Of a DNA stretch of 64,000 nt, positions 41,803 through 53,192 are shown piece by piece (position 1 is the first letter of the stretch; each line of letters starts with the position of its first letter). The notes under the pieces are model-generated. The model ran no database searches. It was not told the origin of the DNA and was given only the letters and a program-made list of their open reading frames with translations. The DNA is from Isoetes taiwanensis. Lineage: Eukaryota; Streptophyta; Lycopodiopsida; Isoetales; Isoetaceae. The stretch spans positions 18,158,617-18,222,616 of the forward strand of contig JAJEKV010000026.1 of assembly GCA_021234155.1 (NCBI GenBank), in the 5' to 3' direction. The position numbers and the translations under genes are program-made.

Positions 41803-44800
41803 ATGGCTTCAATTTTGAGTCGGTTGAAAGATTGGCGGGCAATTGAGATAGAATGGGCGGGCTTCCACGCTTTATCTTGTTTCGTAATTGATGTGCTTTC
41901 TTTTTACTGAATTTACCATGAATTGGGAGGAAAGATTTCTCCAATGCGCTTCAAGCATAGTGTCACTTTTGATGCTAAAGATTTCATAAGCGTGATCCTA
42001 ATTTGGAACAAAGAATCGGAGGAAATTTTATGCTTATACTCCCGTCTGGCAGATAATTTTCTCCAGTCAGTTCAAAATTGTCCTGTTGTGGAGAATGCAG
42101 ATAATTCTTTTCTTCCTGCTGGCGAAAGAACTGCAAATAGTGAGGGGGAATTTATTTTCACTTCTTATAATGGTAATATCTTGAATTACTGATCAATTGC
42201 TTGCAAATTATGATAGCTAACAAGTTAACCTCATTTTTCGATGAAGGTGAGGCCAATAGTCAATTCGGACCAAATGCAGACAATTGGAATCTTGTTTTTG
42301 GTGAAAGTACTGGAAATTGTGAAGAGGATTTTCGATTGAACACTCAGTCTCATGTTTGTGATGCTACCACTGATGCAGAGCCACCAAAGACATCCAATTT
42401 TGAAACAAACTGTGATGGTTTTGAAGCATTTTGTGATCTACCTACAAATTCTGGTAAGTGCTTGAAAACTGCTTTTAAATGTTAAACAGTCTTGAAATAC
42501 TAGTTTGCTAATTGTTTTAAAGGTGGTGTTGAGGTCCAGCATGAACATGGGTTTGAAGATCAGGAATCACTCTATAGAAAATTGCATGCAATGAAAAGGA
42601 GAGAACAAAGAGCAAAGAAAAGAGCAAGAGAAGCAGACTTACAGAAAGATGTCTCCAGCAGTGGACTAAGCAAGAGAAGAAAACAACAAATTTCAAAAAA
42701 AATAGCATTGTATAATAATAAGGTATGTGCAAATGCTTCACAACAAGACAGGGAAGACATTCTTGAAGGTGCTGCTAAAAGACTGCCAGAATACCAGGTA
42801 TTGAAATTGAAAGAAGTGAAAACAATGTCAACAATAGTGGAAAATTTGAGAAAATCTTTGGCTCAACATAAGTATGATAGGAAAACTGATGTGGTCAGAG
42901 CTCGAACCTCAGCAATGGTTTATGCTGTTGCCTCAGAGAAAACCAATCAGAAGGCTATCCCCGAATGTTTGAATTTGAACAGAAAATATGTTACAACAGC
43001 AGTACATAGAAGAGCAGCAGCAGAAATTGGTGAAGGTCCCTGGTCAATGTTTAAGAGACAAACCAGATGTGACAAACTCACTAATCAACAGCAAAAGCTT
43101 GTGGTTGAGTTCTGGACCAATAATTCAAGAGTGTCTCCATGCAAGAAGCATGTGATTAAAATTAGGATTGCCAAAGGCAATAAAATATTGCATCCTCTAC
43201 ATTTTTTGGAAGAGACTGAGGTTGGTTTATCTAATTTCCTTTTTTTTTTTTTTTTTTTTAAATTTACCATGCCTACAATGCTTATGGTTTTAATGCAGGT
43301 TTCATTTTATGAAAGATTTCGAAGAGAGTTTCCAAAATTCGAGGTGTCTTTCTCAGCTTTTCATGCACTGAAACCTAGCTTTGTAAGGAAAGTAAAGGAC
43401 AGGGAGACATGCTGCTGTGTATATCACATGAGGTTGGATTATGTTAGACAAGCAATTAACAAAATGAGGTTGGACACAAAGATTCATGGAAGTGAATGTA
43501 ATTGTACATGTGTTGTTTGTGGTCCTGGCCTTAAATGTGAAGCCAACTTGAAGACATACAAGTCATCAAGTGACATGTGGAGGTCATTGGTTTGTGTCAA
43601 AGATATAGCAGATGAGTGGTATCAACATAATTGCATGCTATTGAAATGCAATTCTTGTGGTCCTTCCAAATTGCCTATGTGTCCAAAGGAGTTGAATAGA
43701 GGTGCTTTGGTCACACAGCTTGATTGGAAGACATTTGATAGAGTAAACCCTTTGCATTATCTACTTTAATCTCATTGCTGTATTGGAGAATCTTTCATAC
43801 TCATTACTAAAAGAGTTTTATGTAAAATTACTGTGTTTTTGAAGCATCTACCTAACCCGATGGAACTGGAGCTTTGAAAGTAGTACCAAAACCAATAGTT
43901 AAGCTCGCTTACAAGAAGTAAAGTACTAATCACTGATATTTTGGAGTATGCTAAGAATGTATTGACAGATTTTATTCCTCACAATTATGAAGCCAGATGG
44001 CAGGCTAAATGTTTTTTAGGGATTGCTTAGCCACTTTTCCAAAAGACACCTGTTGTATCAAGAATAGACTTTCCGAGAATTACACATTCAAAATACAGCA
44101 AGAGATCCAAAGTTTGCATTGGAGGAATGATCAATGCACAATACCGGGTGCACATCACATACGTGCATGCAAATCTCAAGCAGAGGTTCAAGAAAATTGT
44201 CTAAGTAAGTGTGGAGAGGAACATCATCAAAGAGACACACTTTTATGTCTCGGATGACGTAGAGAACATGATACTCTTTGTTCAACATTGTCTTAATAAG
44301 CATGCTAAGTTTCTAGGCCGTAAAAGTGTGGATTACACCAACCATGTGATGTGGTCTGATGGTTGCTCACATCAATTCAAGGGTGCAAGAACATTTTTCT
44401 TCATTGGTAGATTTTTAAGACCTCTGAATTATTCCAATTAACTCGAATTACTTTGCCTCTTACCATGGAAAAGGTATGCCAAAGACTCCAGATTTACTTC
44501 AATTGTATGTCTCCAAAGTAAGCTTCTTTTTTGTTTGTAGGTGAACATGATGGGGTGGGGGCGTGATTAAAAGAGCACTCACACATGAAATGTTAAAGAG
44601 GAATTCTAGACCTTTAAGAGATGCTCATGATGTTGTCATATTTTGCCAGGAACACTTCAGTAATTCTGACAAGCACAGGTAAATATTGTGTTCATACTTA
44701 TATTTGTAAGCACCATTTATGAACTCATTTATTTGGCTGCAGATTCTTTTGGGAAATAGGCAAAGACGATGTGTGCAGGGATGAATTGTTTGAGTGTGCT

Positions 44801-45746
44801 ACTTTGGTAGGATCTAGCAAATTCCATAGCATTAGACCAGTCAACAACAAGGACCCTACTATGGTTGCACACATGAATTATTCCTGCTTCTGCCACCACT
44901 GTTGGTCTGCTAAGTACAGCAAGTGTATTAATAAAGAAAGAATAGGATCATGGGTTTTTTCAGAATTAAGGCCAGGAATCGAGGAGGAAATAGAAGCTTG
45001 TGATGGGCGGTGTAGGTATGAAGGTGATGCCGAGTGGAAGTCCGACATCATAGACATTGAGAGAATTTTTATTGTTGTTGCTCCAGCCAGACAATAAGGA
45101 GAAAGTTGATTTTACATTCTCAAATGTACTCGACACAAAGCATGTTGTTGAAAAAAAGCTTTCAAGGATCCCCGGGGACAGAAGTTTGGTAGGAGAGAAG
45201 TTGTAGTAATCGGTAAGTTTTATAAGTTTGTAGGTGATAATAAGTATGAACTTCTAAGACATGAACCGGATCAGTAATGTGTACGATCATTTGGTTGTAT
45301 CATGCAACTTCTGATGGAAGATATGGGAGGTAACATGTATGAGTTACAAGAGGAGGTCCATGAGCACATTCTAGAAAGTTTGCAAGCTCAATCTTCAATT
45401 CTAGCCCGTCTGTGATGCAAAGAAATAACAATAAGCTAGCGGGAGCAACAACCAAGGCCAATTCAAGAAAAGCAAAGAAAGTTGAAAAAGGAAAAACCAA
45501 GAAATGCAAAGAAAAAACAAAGCAGACAAGAAAGATGTTTGTAGGAAATTCAACAAAGCGGGGTTGCAAGCAAGGTCGGTGGTAAGGCAAGCAAGAAAAA
45601 TAGTGAAACAAGAATTAAAAAAAAATAGCAAGAAAGCCAGGACAGCAGAAAACCAAGAAAAAAAGATGTTGCAAAAGTCGAGTAAAGTTGTTGCAAACAA
45701 AACAACTACTAAGAATGGCAAGAACATTCTAAAAGGAAAAAGTTGA
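41803..45746 (+). pseudogene. DDE-type transposase of the large element
   Basis: Early exons: 41803 (MASILSRLKDWRAIEIEW), 41930-42168 and 42247-42455 (acidic), with GT/AG borders. The long exon from 42522 has a basic nuclear-type region (KRREQRAKKRAREADL) and continues to 43769, spliced over a T-rich intron (about 43222-43298). Cysteine pairs (ETCCCVYHM, CNCTCVVCG) suggest zinc binding. Beyond 43769 frames shift repeatedly: DFSENYTF-like sequence near 44070, SDGCSHQFKG near 44355 and GEHDGVGA near 44540 are the spaced D, D, E positions of a transposase family seen in many eukaryotes. The lysine-rich tail reaches 45746. Stops and frameshifts make this a pseudogene. Confidence 0.7.
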
Positions 45747-46687
45747 TGAATTAACATTCAGCACAATGCAAGCAGTGATGTATACAAATCAATTCATTCA
45801 ATATACACATTCTTTAAAACCTGCAGCTTTTAGAGTTGTGTTTATTTTGGCAAAAAATTACCCATTCAACACAAATCTAATTATACATTATTTAAAATCC
45901 ATCAAACCATTTGATTTGTGTTAAACTTGCAACAAGAAAAAGGAATGCAGAATAAACAATTCACATTAGGAATAAAACTTAAACTTTCTTTGTATTACAA
46001 AAACGCCCATGTGTGAGGAGTACATTACAAAATGCATTATGTGTATAACATTAGCATCATAAATATTAATGCCGGGTATAACAACAAAGCTCTTTCACCG
46101 ATCAAGAGCAAACTCATTCATCCGCTTGGTAGCGTGAGCCCCGATACTTCTTCAATTCAGCAAGCCAACCTACTTGGTCAAGTGTTATGTCAGTGTTTGG
46201 AATCACATCCTCTTCAAAGTTGCTTCCTCATCCTTATTAACACCTTTTCCATCATTTTGTGGAAACAACCTCAAAAACAAAACAAAAACTCAATTTCGTG
46301 GAAAGAAGTATAAAAGGAAACAAATATATTGTTAAAAAGGTTTTTAACCTTTTCTTGGACTAACATCCTTCATTTCATTGTTGTTTTGTGGACCAAATCC
46401 TGCTCAACCTTTATTTGCCACTATAAAAGATAAAAAGGAATAGATTAAAAAATAATACATCACTTATCCAAAGACCTAGTAACACTTTTACCTTCCTTAG
46501 CAGCCTGCATGTTCAAATCTGGTGCATCATTCTTCTTTGCTTTTTGAAGAGGAAGCATAGTGAGTCATCTTGATCGACCTGGAGCTTGTCCACATCAATA
46601 AGATCAACTGGGCGAAAACACCAAAAAAAAACATCATCAAAAAAGAAAAATAACACATGTAACAATTATAAATTCATTATACCTGTA
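45747..46687. other. Noncoding spacer between convergent genes
   Basis: AT-rich. Probably holds 3' untranslated sequence of both convergent genes. No open frame I can support. Confidence 0.4.
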
Positions 46688-48250
46688 TCACATCTTCTCA
46701 TCTTTTTGTAGCACTTCCGAAAGTACCAATGGTCCTCTTCCCAGCCTTCCTAATAGGTAAAAAATCTTCATCAATTTTTTACCTCTCCTTGCGCTTCCAA
46801 GACTATCTTCAAATTTCCTGGTTTTTTTCACTATCTGTTTCTTGGGAGTTGTATCTTCAATTTCCTCATCTTCTTCAAATTCCTCATCACCATCCTCCTC
46901 TTCAGCATCAGCATCTTCTTCACTCTCTACCGCCGCCGTGATCGCTTTGTATCCCAGCTTTTTTAAAAGTGCTTGAGGCACTTCAAGACCACGATTCTCG
47001 AACTATGCATGCCAGAGTTTCCAAAGACTATACTAAAGCAATACACATGATACTTGTGCTGGCAAAGAAAGCTTAACATGCATTTCATAATCAGTAGCAA
47101 GCACCAAACCCACCACGACATTGCATACCTCGTCATGCATTAGAGGAATGTGGTACTCCCCATGGTTACTCCTCGACATGCCTTTTGGACTTCACATGCT
47201 GCTGCATGAACTGCACATTTTTACAACACTTGTGCCAGTACTCCATTTTCTCTTGATACCTTGCAACATCCATCTTCAGCTTCTCAATCTCCTTTTGGAG
47301 TGCAAAATGCTGGGTTCTGTCGACTTTGGCAAGCGACCTCTCCAGCATTTCCCTTAACAACTTCTCGTCCCTTTTAAGGGTCTCGATGCATTTCTTTATG
47401 TCATCATCCGGTTCTATATGTGCTTCCATTGCTGTCCAAAGATTGTTTTTTATCCTCAATAGCTTCCAGCAGGATAACAATTTTTGTCGAAGACCTTGTA
47501 CAAAGACCTTCGAAATTCTCAACAGATCCTCTTGTTTCTTCAGTATGTTCATTTCATCAATTTGTTTGAGCTCGTTCAAGCTGTTTATGACATGCAGAAT
47601 GGCCTCTATGCTTTTATTGAAATAAGACCCATCATTTCTTGACCTCTTGTCCATTGAATCTCTCAGAAGCCCGAGCTGCAAACGGCCCAATTCACCTTGT
47701 ATTTCTCCTCGATTAAGACGAAGCTTTTAACAGTGTTTTGCCACACAAAGGCATTGAGAAAGCCGAGTCCTACACTCATTGTTGGTGAGGCCCCTTTGAT
47801 ATATCTTGGAAATCGATCTTTTAGCTTGGTGGCATAATCGCTTTCGAACCATTTTGACATGAATCTTCCCTTTAACCAAAGGGGCTTTCCATATCTCATT
47901 CCAATCACGGAGAAACATCTTTCCACTTAATTTCTTTCGGCTTTGTGCCAAGACTACATAAATCTCGCAATGAAACAAACTCACCTCCGAAAGCAATTTT
48001 CATCTCAATCAAAAGGAAAAAATAATCGGTTTCATAACAGAAAAAAAACAGTCTTCAAAGCTAATTCACAGGGCTTACCTCCTTAACTTCGCTTTGCCAT
48101 GGCCTTACAAACAAAGTAATTTAAGAAATCGGGTGTAATCGAGAAGATGAAATAGCGCTTCTTAAGAGGAACAGAGATATCGGGCTTTTCAAGAATACAC
48201 CAAAAGGGGTCGAATTTGAGATCAAACGGCTCGGTCTACTTAATGAATTC
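46688..48250 (-). pseudogene. Coiled-coil accessory gene of the large element
   Basis: Minus strand, convergent with the transposase. Pieces in order: about 48245-48090 (FDLKFDPFWCILEKPDISVP), 47926-47690 (GRFMSKWFESDYATKLKDRF), 47690-47166 with a long coiled coil (KKCIETLKRDEKLLREMLER; EKLKMDVARYQEKMEYWHKC) and 46981-46688 with an acidic run (EEEDGDEEFEEDEEIED) before a basic stretch. The frames at 47690 overlap out of phase, indicating an intron or frameshift. Coiled coil plus acid/base tails would suit a DNA-binding partner like TNPA of En/Spm; this is inference. Confidence 0.5.
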
Positions 48251-48508
48251 CTGATTGTGGGATGAATTATATGTCAATTCACTAGATCATACTCATTTCT
48301 TTTGATAATTGGCATGATGGGATTCAGACGCCTTTTCTACCAAAGACTTCATTACACACATCCCGACTTCATAGACCATCATGAACCCTTCAACTTGGCA
48401 CCCTTCACTTCTTCATTTCGCCCACCGAAAAAAGCGCTAAAAAAAGGTGCTGGAGACGTGCTAAAATTTTGTTTTTTTGTATACCACTAATATAAACATA
48501 CCCATTAG

Positions 48509-49316
48509 AAGAATAAGAACAAAGAAGAAAAAGATCGAAGAAGAAAGAAAGGAAAAAAAGGGGGGGATAGAAAACAAGAGATAGAAATAAAACAAGAGAA
48601 AGAAATAAGAGAATACAAAGGAAGAAATAAGGATAGAATAGAGAAGAAATAAGAGAAAGAATGAAGAAAAATAAGAGGAAATAAGAGAAGGGAAGGGAAT
48701 AGAATGGAAGGAAGAAATAAGGGAAGGGAAAGAAAAGGATCCAATGGAAAGTGAGGAAGAAATGTGAAGAATAAGAAACAAATGAAGAATGAAGAAATGA
48801 AATTAAAAAGAATGAAGAATAAGAAATGAAAAAAATGAAGAATAAGGAAGGGAAGAGAAGAAAGAAATGAAGGAAGGGAGGGGAAAGAATGAGGAATGAG
48901 AAAGCATGAGAAAGAATGGAAATGAGAAACAAATGAGAAAGCATGAGAAAGAAATGAGAAAGAAATGAGAAAGCATAAGAAAGAAATGAGAAAGCAAGAA
49001 ATGAGAAAGAATGAGGAAGAATGAGAAAGAGTGAGGAATAAAGAATGAGAAAGCATGAGGAAGAAAGAAATGAGAAAGAATGAGGAAGAAAGAACGAGAA
49101 AGATGAGAAAGAAATGAGGAAAGAAGAAATATGGGAAGAAAGAATGAGGAAAGAATGAAGCATGGAGAAGGAGGAAGAATGAGGAAGAAATGAAGCATGA
49201 GGAAGAAAGAAGGAGGAAGAATGAATGAGGCATGGAAGAATGGGAAGAAAAAAAATCAAGAACAAAGAAGAAGAGGAAGGAAAGGAAACCAAAAAAAGAG
49301 GAAGGTTGGGCATGCA
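48509..49316. repeat. 800-bp polypurine (GA-rich) tract
   Basis: The plus strand is almost all A and G, built from variants of GAATGAGAAAGA and GGAAGAAAGAA. The long open frames on the opposite strand (F, S, L-rich) are a by-product. A shorter homologous tract is at 52378-52700, at the same relative position in the nested element. Confidence 0.85.
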
Positions 49317-49720
49317 CCATTCAATCCAAAAAACCTATTCAATCTAAAAAACATGATATACTAACCTTAGAATAGTTGCTTGCAGGTAGATCAGGGTACT
49401 AGCGCCGCGGATCGCCCAAGAACCTCGAAGAAGTAGGGGAAAAAAAAGTTAGGGAAAAGCCGGCGCCCAGCTGGTTCAAAATTACGAGCGTCAAGATAAA
49501 TGCGCCACGTCGCATGCGACGTTATTTCAAACCGTGATAAATAGGTTTTATGTCGCATGCTTCCATGCGAATTTTTTGTTATAGCGACGTTATTTTTGCA
49601 TCTTTTTTAATGTGATGCTCATTAAAGTTTGTCCCTAGGCTTATTTGAACAGTCCCGAGGCATGCATGCAAATAATCACATTCGGATTCTATTACTACCA
49701 AATAAAAATTTTGGTGGCCT
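49317..49720. repeat. GCGACG block shared with the nested element
   Basis: Shares ATTCAATC(C/T)AAAAA, CATGAT(A/C)TACTAACCTT, GTTATAGCGACGT and the following AAAGTTTGTCC segment with 52715-53192. Contains ACGTCGCATGCGACGTTAT (palindromic, 49506-49524). In both copies the tandem array starts soon after. Confidence 0.65.
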
Positions 49721-49849
49721 AAATATATCTACCGAACGTGAAGTTGGTTTTCCTAAATATCGCCATGAAAAGAACAATTATTTGTATGAGCGAAGTCGAA
49801 TCGCCAAGTCCTCGGGACTACGCCTCGAGACGCTTTTACGATTTGACAG

Positions 49850-50969
49850 ATCTCCCCGAGCAGTCCGTTGAACAAGGGCATTATCTCTATCCATATGCCT
49901 TGATAATCGAAACACAAACCATCATCACAAGCAATCAAATCTAAATCCCCCAACCCCAACCCGTCTTTTGCTTTTCTCAGAATCATTTATCTTCATTCTA
50001 GTAGTTATGATGCTTTTCTCAGAATCATTTATCTTCATTCTAATAGTTATGATGCTTATATTCTCAATGCAATCTTAGACCAAGTATAACGCCCAAATGA
50101 GCCAAGGTCAACCCCAAGTACAAACGATCCCACAAACTCCATTCCTTTGACCTTAGCTAACCCTTTGACCTAGACCTTCTCCGAAAATTCCCAAAATTGG
50201 GCTATGTGGGCCGAGATGAATTAGAATTCAAATGGCAAAAATCAGAATTTATTTTCAGAAATGCATTAATTACTTAATTTATGAATGTCTTGCCCACTTT
50301 GCAAAAGCGCCCGACTTCTACTTTTGCCACATCGGAGGAGGACAGGCTCCAAACTCCCGCCCGTCGGCCCCCTTGTTCAGATTCTCGGCGCAAACTTCTG
50401 CCCAGTCCCAAGCGTAACAGACCAAGTCTCGCCCCCAAAACGCGAACCCTTCTAGAACCTCGCAACCCACGTGGTTTTACGTTTTTGAGGCCCTCTCCTT
50501 TGTCGATTCGACCGGGACCTTGCGCGTGACTTGACGTGGGAGTGGGGGTGTTGACGCCTTGAGCACGGACCCTAAAATCCCCCTGGTCGCTGCCCCGAAT
50601 TTCCCTCTCCCCAAGGCCTCTGGGATCCGACGGGCGACCTCCCCTCTGAATCACGATTTGGCTCGCTTAATGGACTCTAACGTCGACATTGCCCTAGGGA
50701 CCAAGTTCCGGGCCGGGAAGACCAAAACTCGCCCCCCAAACGCAAAAACCCTTCTATAACCCGACAACTCCGTGGTTTTACATTTTCGAGGCCTTCTCCT
50801 TGTCGATTTGGTCGACCTTGCGCCGCGTCTTGACGTGGAGTGGGGGTGTTGACGCGAGGCGGGACCCTAAAATCCCCCCTGGTTGCTTGCCCGAATTCCG
50901 CCCATTACAAGTTAATTATGCCATCCATGTCAAATAGCTTTAGGAGCAAAACCGCTGAACAAGGGCATT
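49850..50969. repeat. Start of the outer 1.1-kb tandem array (type B)
   Basis: Part of one monomer, then a monomer with the phase mark GCATTAATT at 50263 that is cut at 50969 by the nested element. It holds two related 150-bp segments (about 50400-50565 and 50715-50870) around GTCTTGACGTGGAGTGGGGG. Array continuation is at 57822. Confidence 0.75.
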
Positions 50970-51217
50970 CACAACAAGAAAAAGGGTCATTTAGCGACGT
51001 CTATAGCGATGAATCGAACGACGCCTATGCGACGCCCGACGGCGTCGCCGCATTTACGCCTCCAATACGACGTTGCGCATTATCGCCGCGATCGCGACGC
51101 ATCCGTGGCGTCGACGTCGACTTCGCCGGCGCCGTGGCAAACGTGGACTCGTGATGCGGACTTCGACCGCCGGCGTCGCTCAGAGCGTGGACGCCGCGCC
51201 GCACGGCGTGGGTGGAC

Positions 51218-51278
51218 CAAAAAAAAAAAAAAAAAAAAAAAATTAAAAAAAAATTTAAAAAAAAAAAAAAAGGAAAGA
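51218..51278. repeat. Poly(A) tract
   Basis: A nearly pure A run of about 55 bases with two short T interruptions, directly after the GCGACG-rich left end. It may be the tail of a retroposed sequence or simple expansion; no TSD found. Confidence 0.6.
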
Positions 51279-51318
51279 ATTTTAATAGTTAGTTACAATA
51301 TCATATAAGAAGAGGCGC

Positions 51319-51764
51319 TTAGTAGTGGCTATCTTTACGGTTCCCCGTTAGGGGAAAACCCGTGATAGCCAATTCTATAACAATACGACCAATATTAGAC
51401 AATGACATTGAAAAGTTAACGTGAACTAAGAGTTTATAGCACTTACTTAATCTATTTCGGCCGCCAACCCAAGTGAGACTAATTGCTTTTGCTTGAAGTT
51501 GCCTTGGCGAAACGGGTGAGGCGTGATTTTTCTTGGAATCCTTTGCACGCTCGAAAGTGATCCGATTGCAAGGAATACAACATGACAAGTTAAATGTCTT
51601 ATTTCTCGAATTGAACGAATGGCAACAAATAACAAATACCTTGATATCTTCCTTATGGACATTAATGGTTTAGGGACCTTTGACCAATCGCCTCCCAATT
51701 TTTGGGCATTCGACTTCAATTTTGCAATCACTTTTGCCTTTTCTATAAATCGATAGATTAACAC
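51319..51764 (-). pseudogene. Gene remnant inside the nested element
   Basis: Minus-strand coding pieces in two frames: KAKVIAKLKSNAQKLGGDWS then VPKPLMSI (51764-51650), and ERAKDSKKNHASPVSPRQLQ with SNIGRIVIELAITGFPLTGN (51588-51320). No counterpart is visible in the outer element and I recognise no family. Likely a remnant of an element gene. Confidence 0.35.
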
Positions 51765-51950
51765 AAAACAAAAGAATAAAAATAAGACTATGACTAGGTC
51801 ATGTACCTTCTTTTTGAAGCAGCCCCCATCATCTAAAATGAGCCCCTTCCAAATCCGGATTAGTCGGATTAAAAGCTAGAGTTGGCTAACATACGCTTTT
51901 AGGGTTATAAGCTTGTGATTTGGCCACCTCTACCTAAGAATTACAAGAAA

Positions 51951-52243
51951 AGTCGACTTGGACCCAAACACCTAGTCGTCTCCACTCGTGAGTGGAGCCT
52001 ACCGCGCTCCCTTGAACAAGCCACTACTGCCATTTTATTTTAAACCTAAAAATAACAAGTGGTCAGTGGACTTGAACCCTGCACGTGGCCCTCTCCACTC
52101 TAGGTGGAGCCTACCGCCGTCTTTGAACAAGCCACTCCTTAACCTAGGAAAAATATATGATCGTGAGTGAAGTGGACTTGACACGGTACATGGTCCCTCC
52201 CCACTCTAGGTGGAGCCGACCCGCGCCCTTGAACAAAGCCACT
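51951..52243 (-). repeat. tRNA-like triple repeat, second copy
   Basis: Units at 51951-52025, 52065-52136 and 52171-52243 match those at 41111-41405 in order, spacing and intervening sequence (for example the spacer TTATTTTAAACCTAAAAA(A)T). Homology continues right to about 52375, then jumps to the polypurine tract, so about 6.9 kb of gene sequence is missing relative to the outer copy. Confidence 0.65.
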
Positions 52244-52377
52244 CCATCAATTTTTTTTAACCTGCTTAAAATTATAAAAATAAAATGCAAGCGTGATCAA
52301 CTTACCAAAAGAAGGACGTGTGTAACAAGATCCTGAGGGTCCAAATCGAAATAGAAAGCAACAAAGAGTTAGAAGAA

Positions 52378-52700
52378 TAAGAACAACGGAAAAAAAAGAA
52401 AAAAAAAAAAAAAAAAGATGAAGAAATAGTAAAAAAAGAAAGAAAAAAAATGAATGAATAAAAGAAGAAGAGAAGGGTGGAGAAAGAAGAGAAGGGGAAA
52501 GAGGAGAAAAAAAAATTAGGGAAGAAAGAGAAGAATGGAAGAAATAAGAGAATGAAATGGAAGAAGATAGAAGAATGGAAGAATGGAAGAATGGAAGAGT
52601 GAAATAAGGGAAGAATCGAAGAAAGAAATGAGGAAAGAAGGAAAAAGAAGAAGAATGCAGAAACAAGAAGAAGAAAAAGAAGGAAAGAGATAGAAAAAAA
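52378..52700. repeat. Polypurine tract of the nested element
   Basis: GA-rich, about 320 bp, the short counterpart of 48509-49316. It explains the F and S-rich frame on the minus strand here. Confidence 0.8.
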
Positions 52701-52714
52701 AATTTGAAATCTAC

Positions 52715-53192
52715 ACTAAATCATTCAATCCAAAAAACCATTCAATCCAAAAAGCATGATCTACTAACCTTAAAAAGAGTGCTTGCAAGTCGCTCAAGGT
52801 CAGAAGCGCCAAGATCGCCCAAAATAGTCGATAGAAGGAAGCCTAGGAATGGTCCCTAAAAGACGGCCATTGTGGATCAAAAAACACGGCCACGACGTCA
52901 CGCGACGTCAAGATAAGTAATTTTTTGAATCAGATATACGATTTTGAAATCGATATACGATTTTCAAAATCGTATATACGATTTCAAAATCGTGATATAT
53001 AACGTCGCGATGCGACGGTCCGCTGACGATATTTTGTTATAGCGACGTCTAACACTTTTTAATTTTTTGGTGCCTTTTTTTCATCTGATGGTCATGAAAG
53101 TTTGTCCTTATGCTAATTTGGACATTCCCGAGCCATATATGCAGTCAAAATCACATTCTGGATTTAACCAATCTTCTATTGCTACTACTTAC
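52715..53192. repeat. GCGACG block of the nested element
   Basis: Counterpart of 49317-49720. It includes four alternating CGATTTTGAAATCG-type palindromic units at about 52930-53000 and GTTATAGCGACGTCTAAC at 53035. Confidence 0.65.

Noticed and set aside
48405-49320. Very long minus-strand open frames rich in F, S and L (302, 271 and 131 codons)
   Set aside because: They are translations of the polypurine tract on the opposite strand; lack of purine-only stops in that frame makes them open by composition.
50274-50654. Arginine and glycine-rich frames recurring through the 1.1-kb arrays, including 58364-59131 (255 codons)
   Set aside because: They repeat with the monomer, change frame between monomers through indels and match no family, so they are GC-driven chance frames.
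52247-52666. Minus-strand 139-codon frame rich in F and S
   Set aside because: Same cause: the shorter polypurine tract of the nested element.
50967-53090. A separate small CACTA element ending at 53090
   Set aside because: Its left TSD (ATT) does not match the sequence after 53090, whereas it matches 57822-57824 and the flanks rebuild a full monomer.
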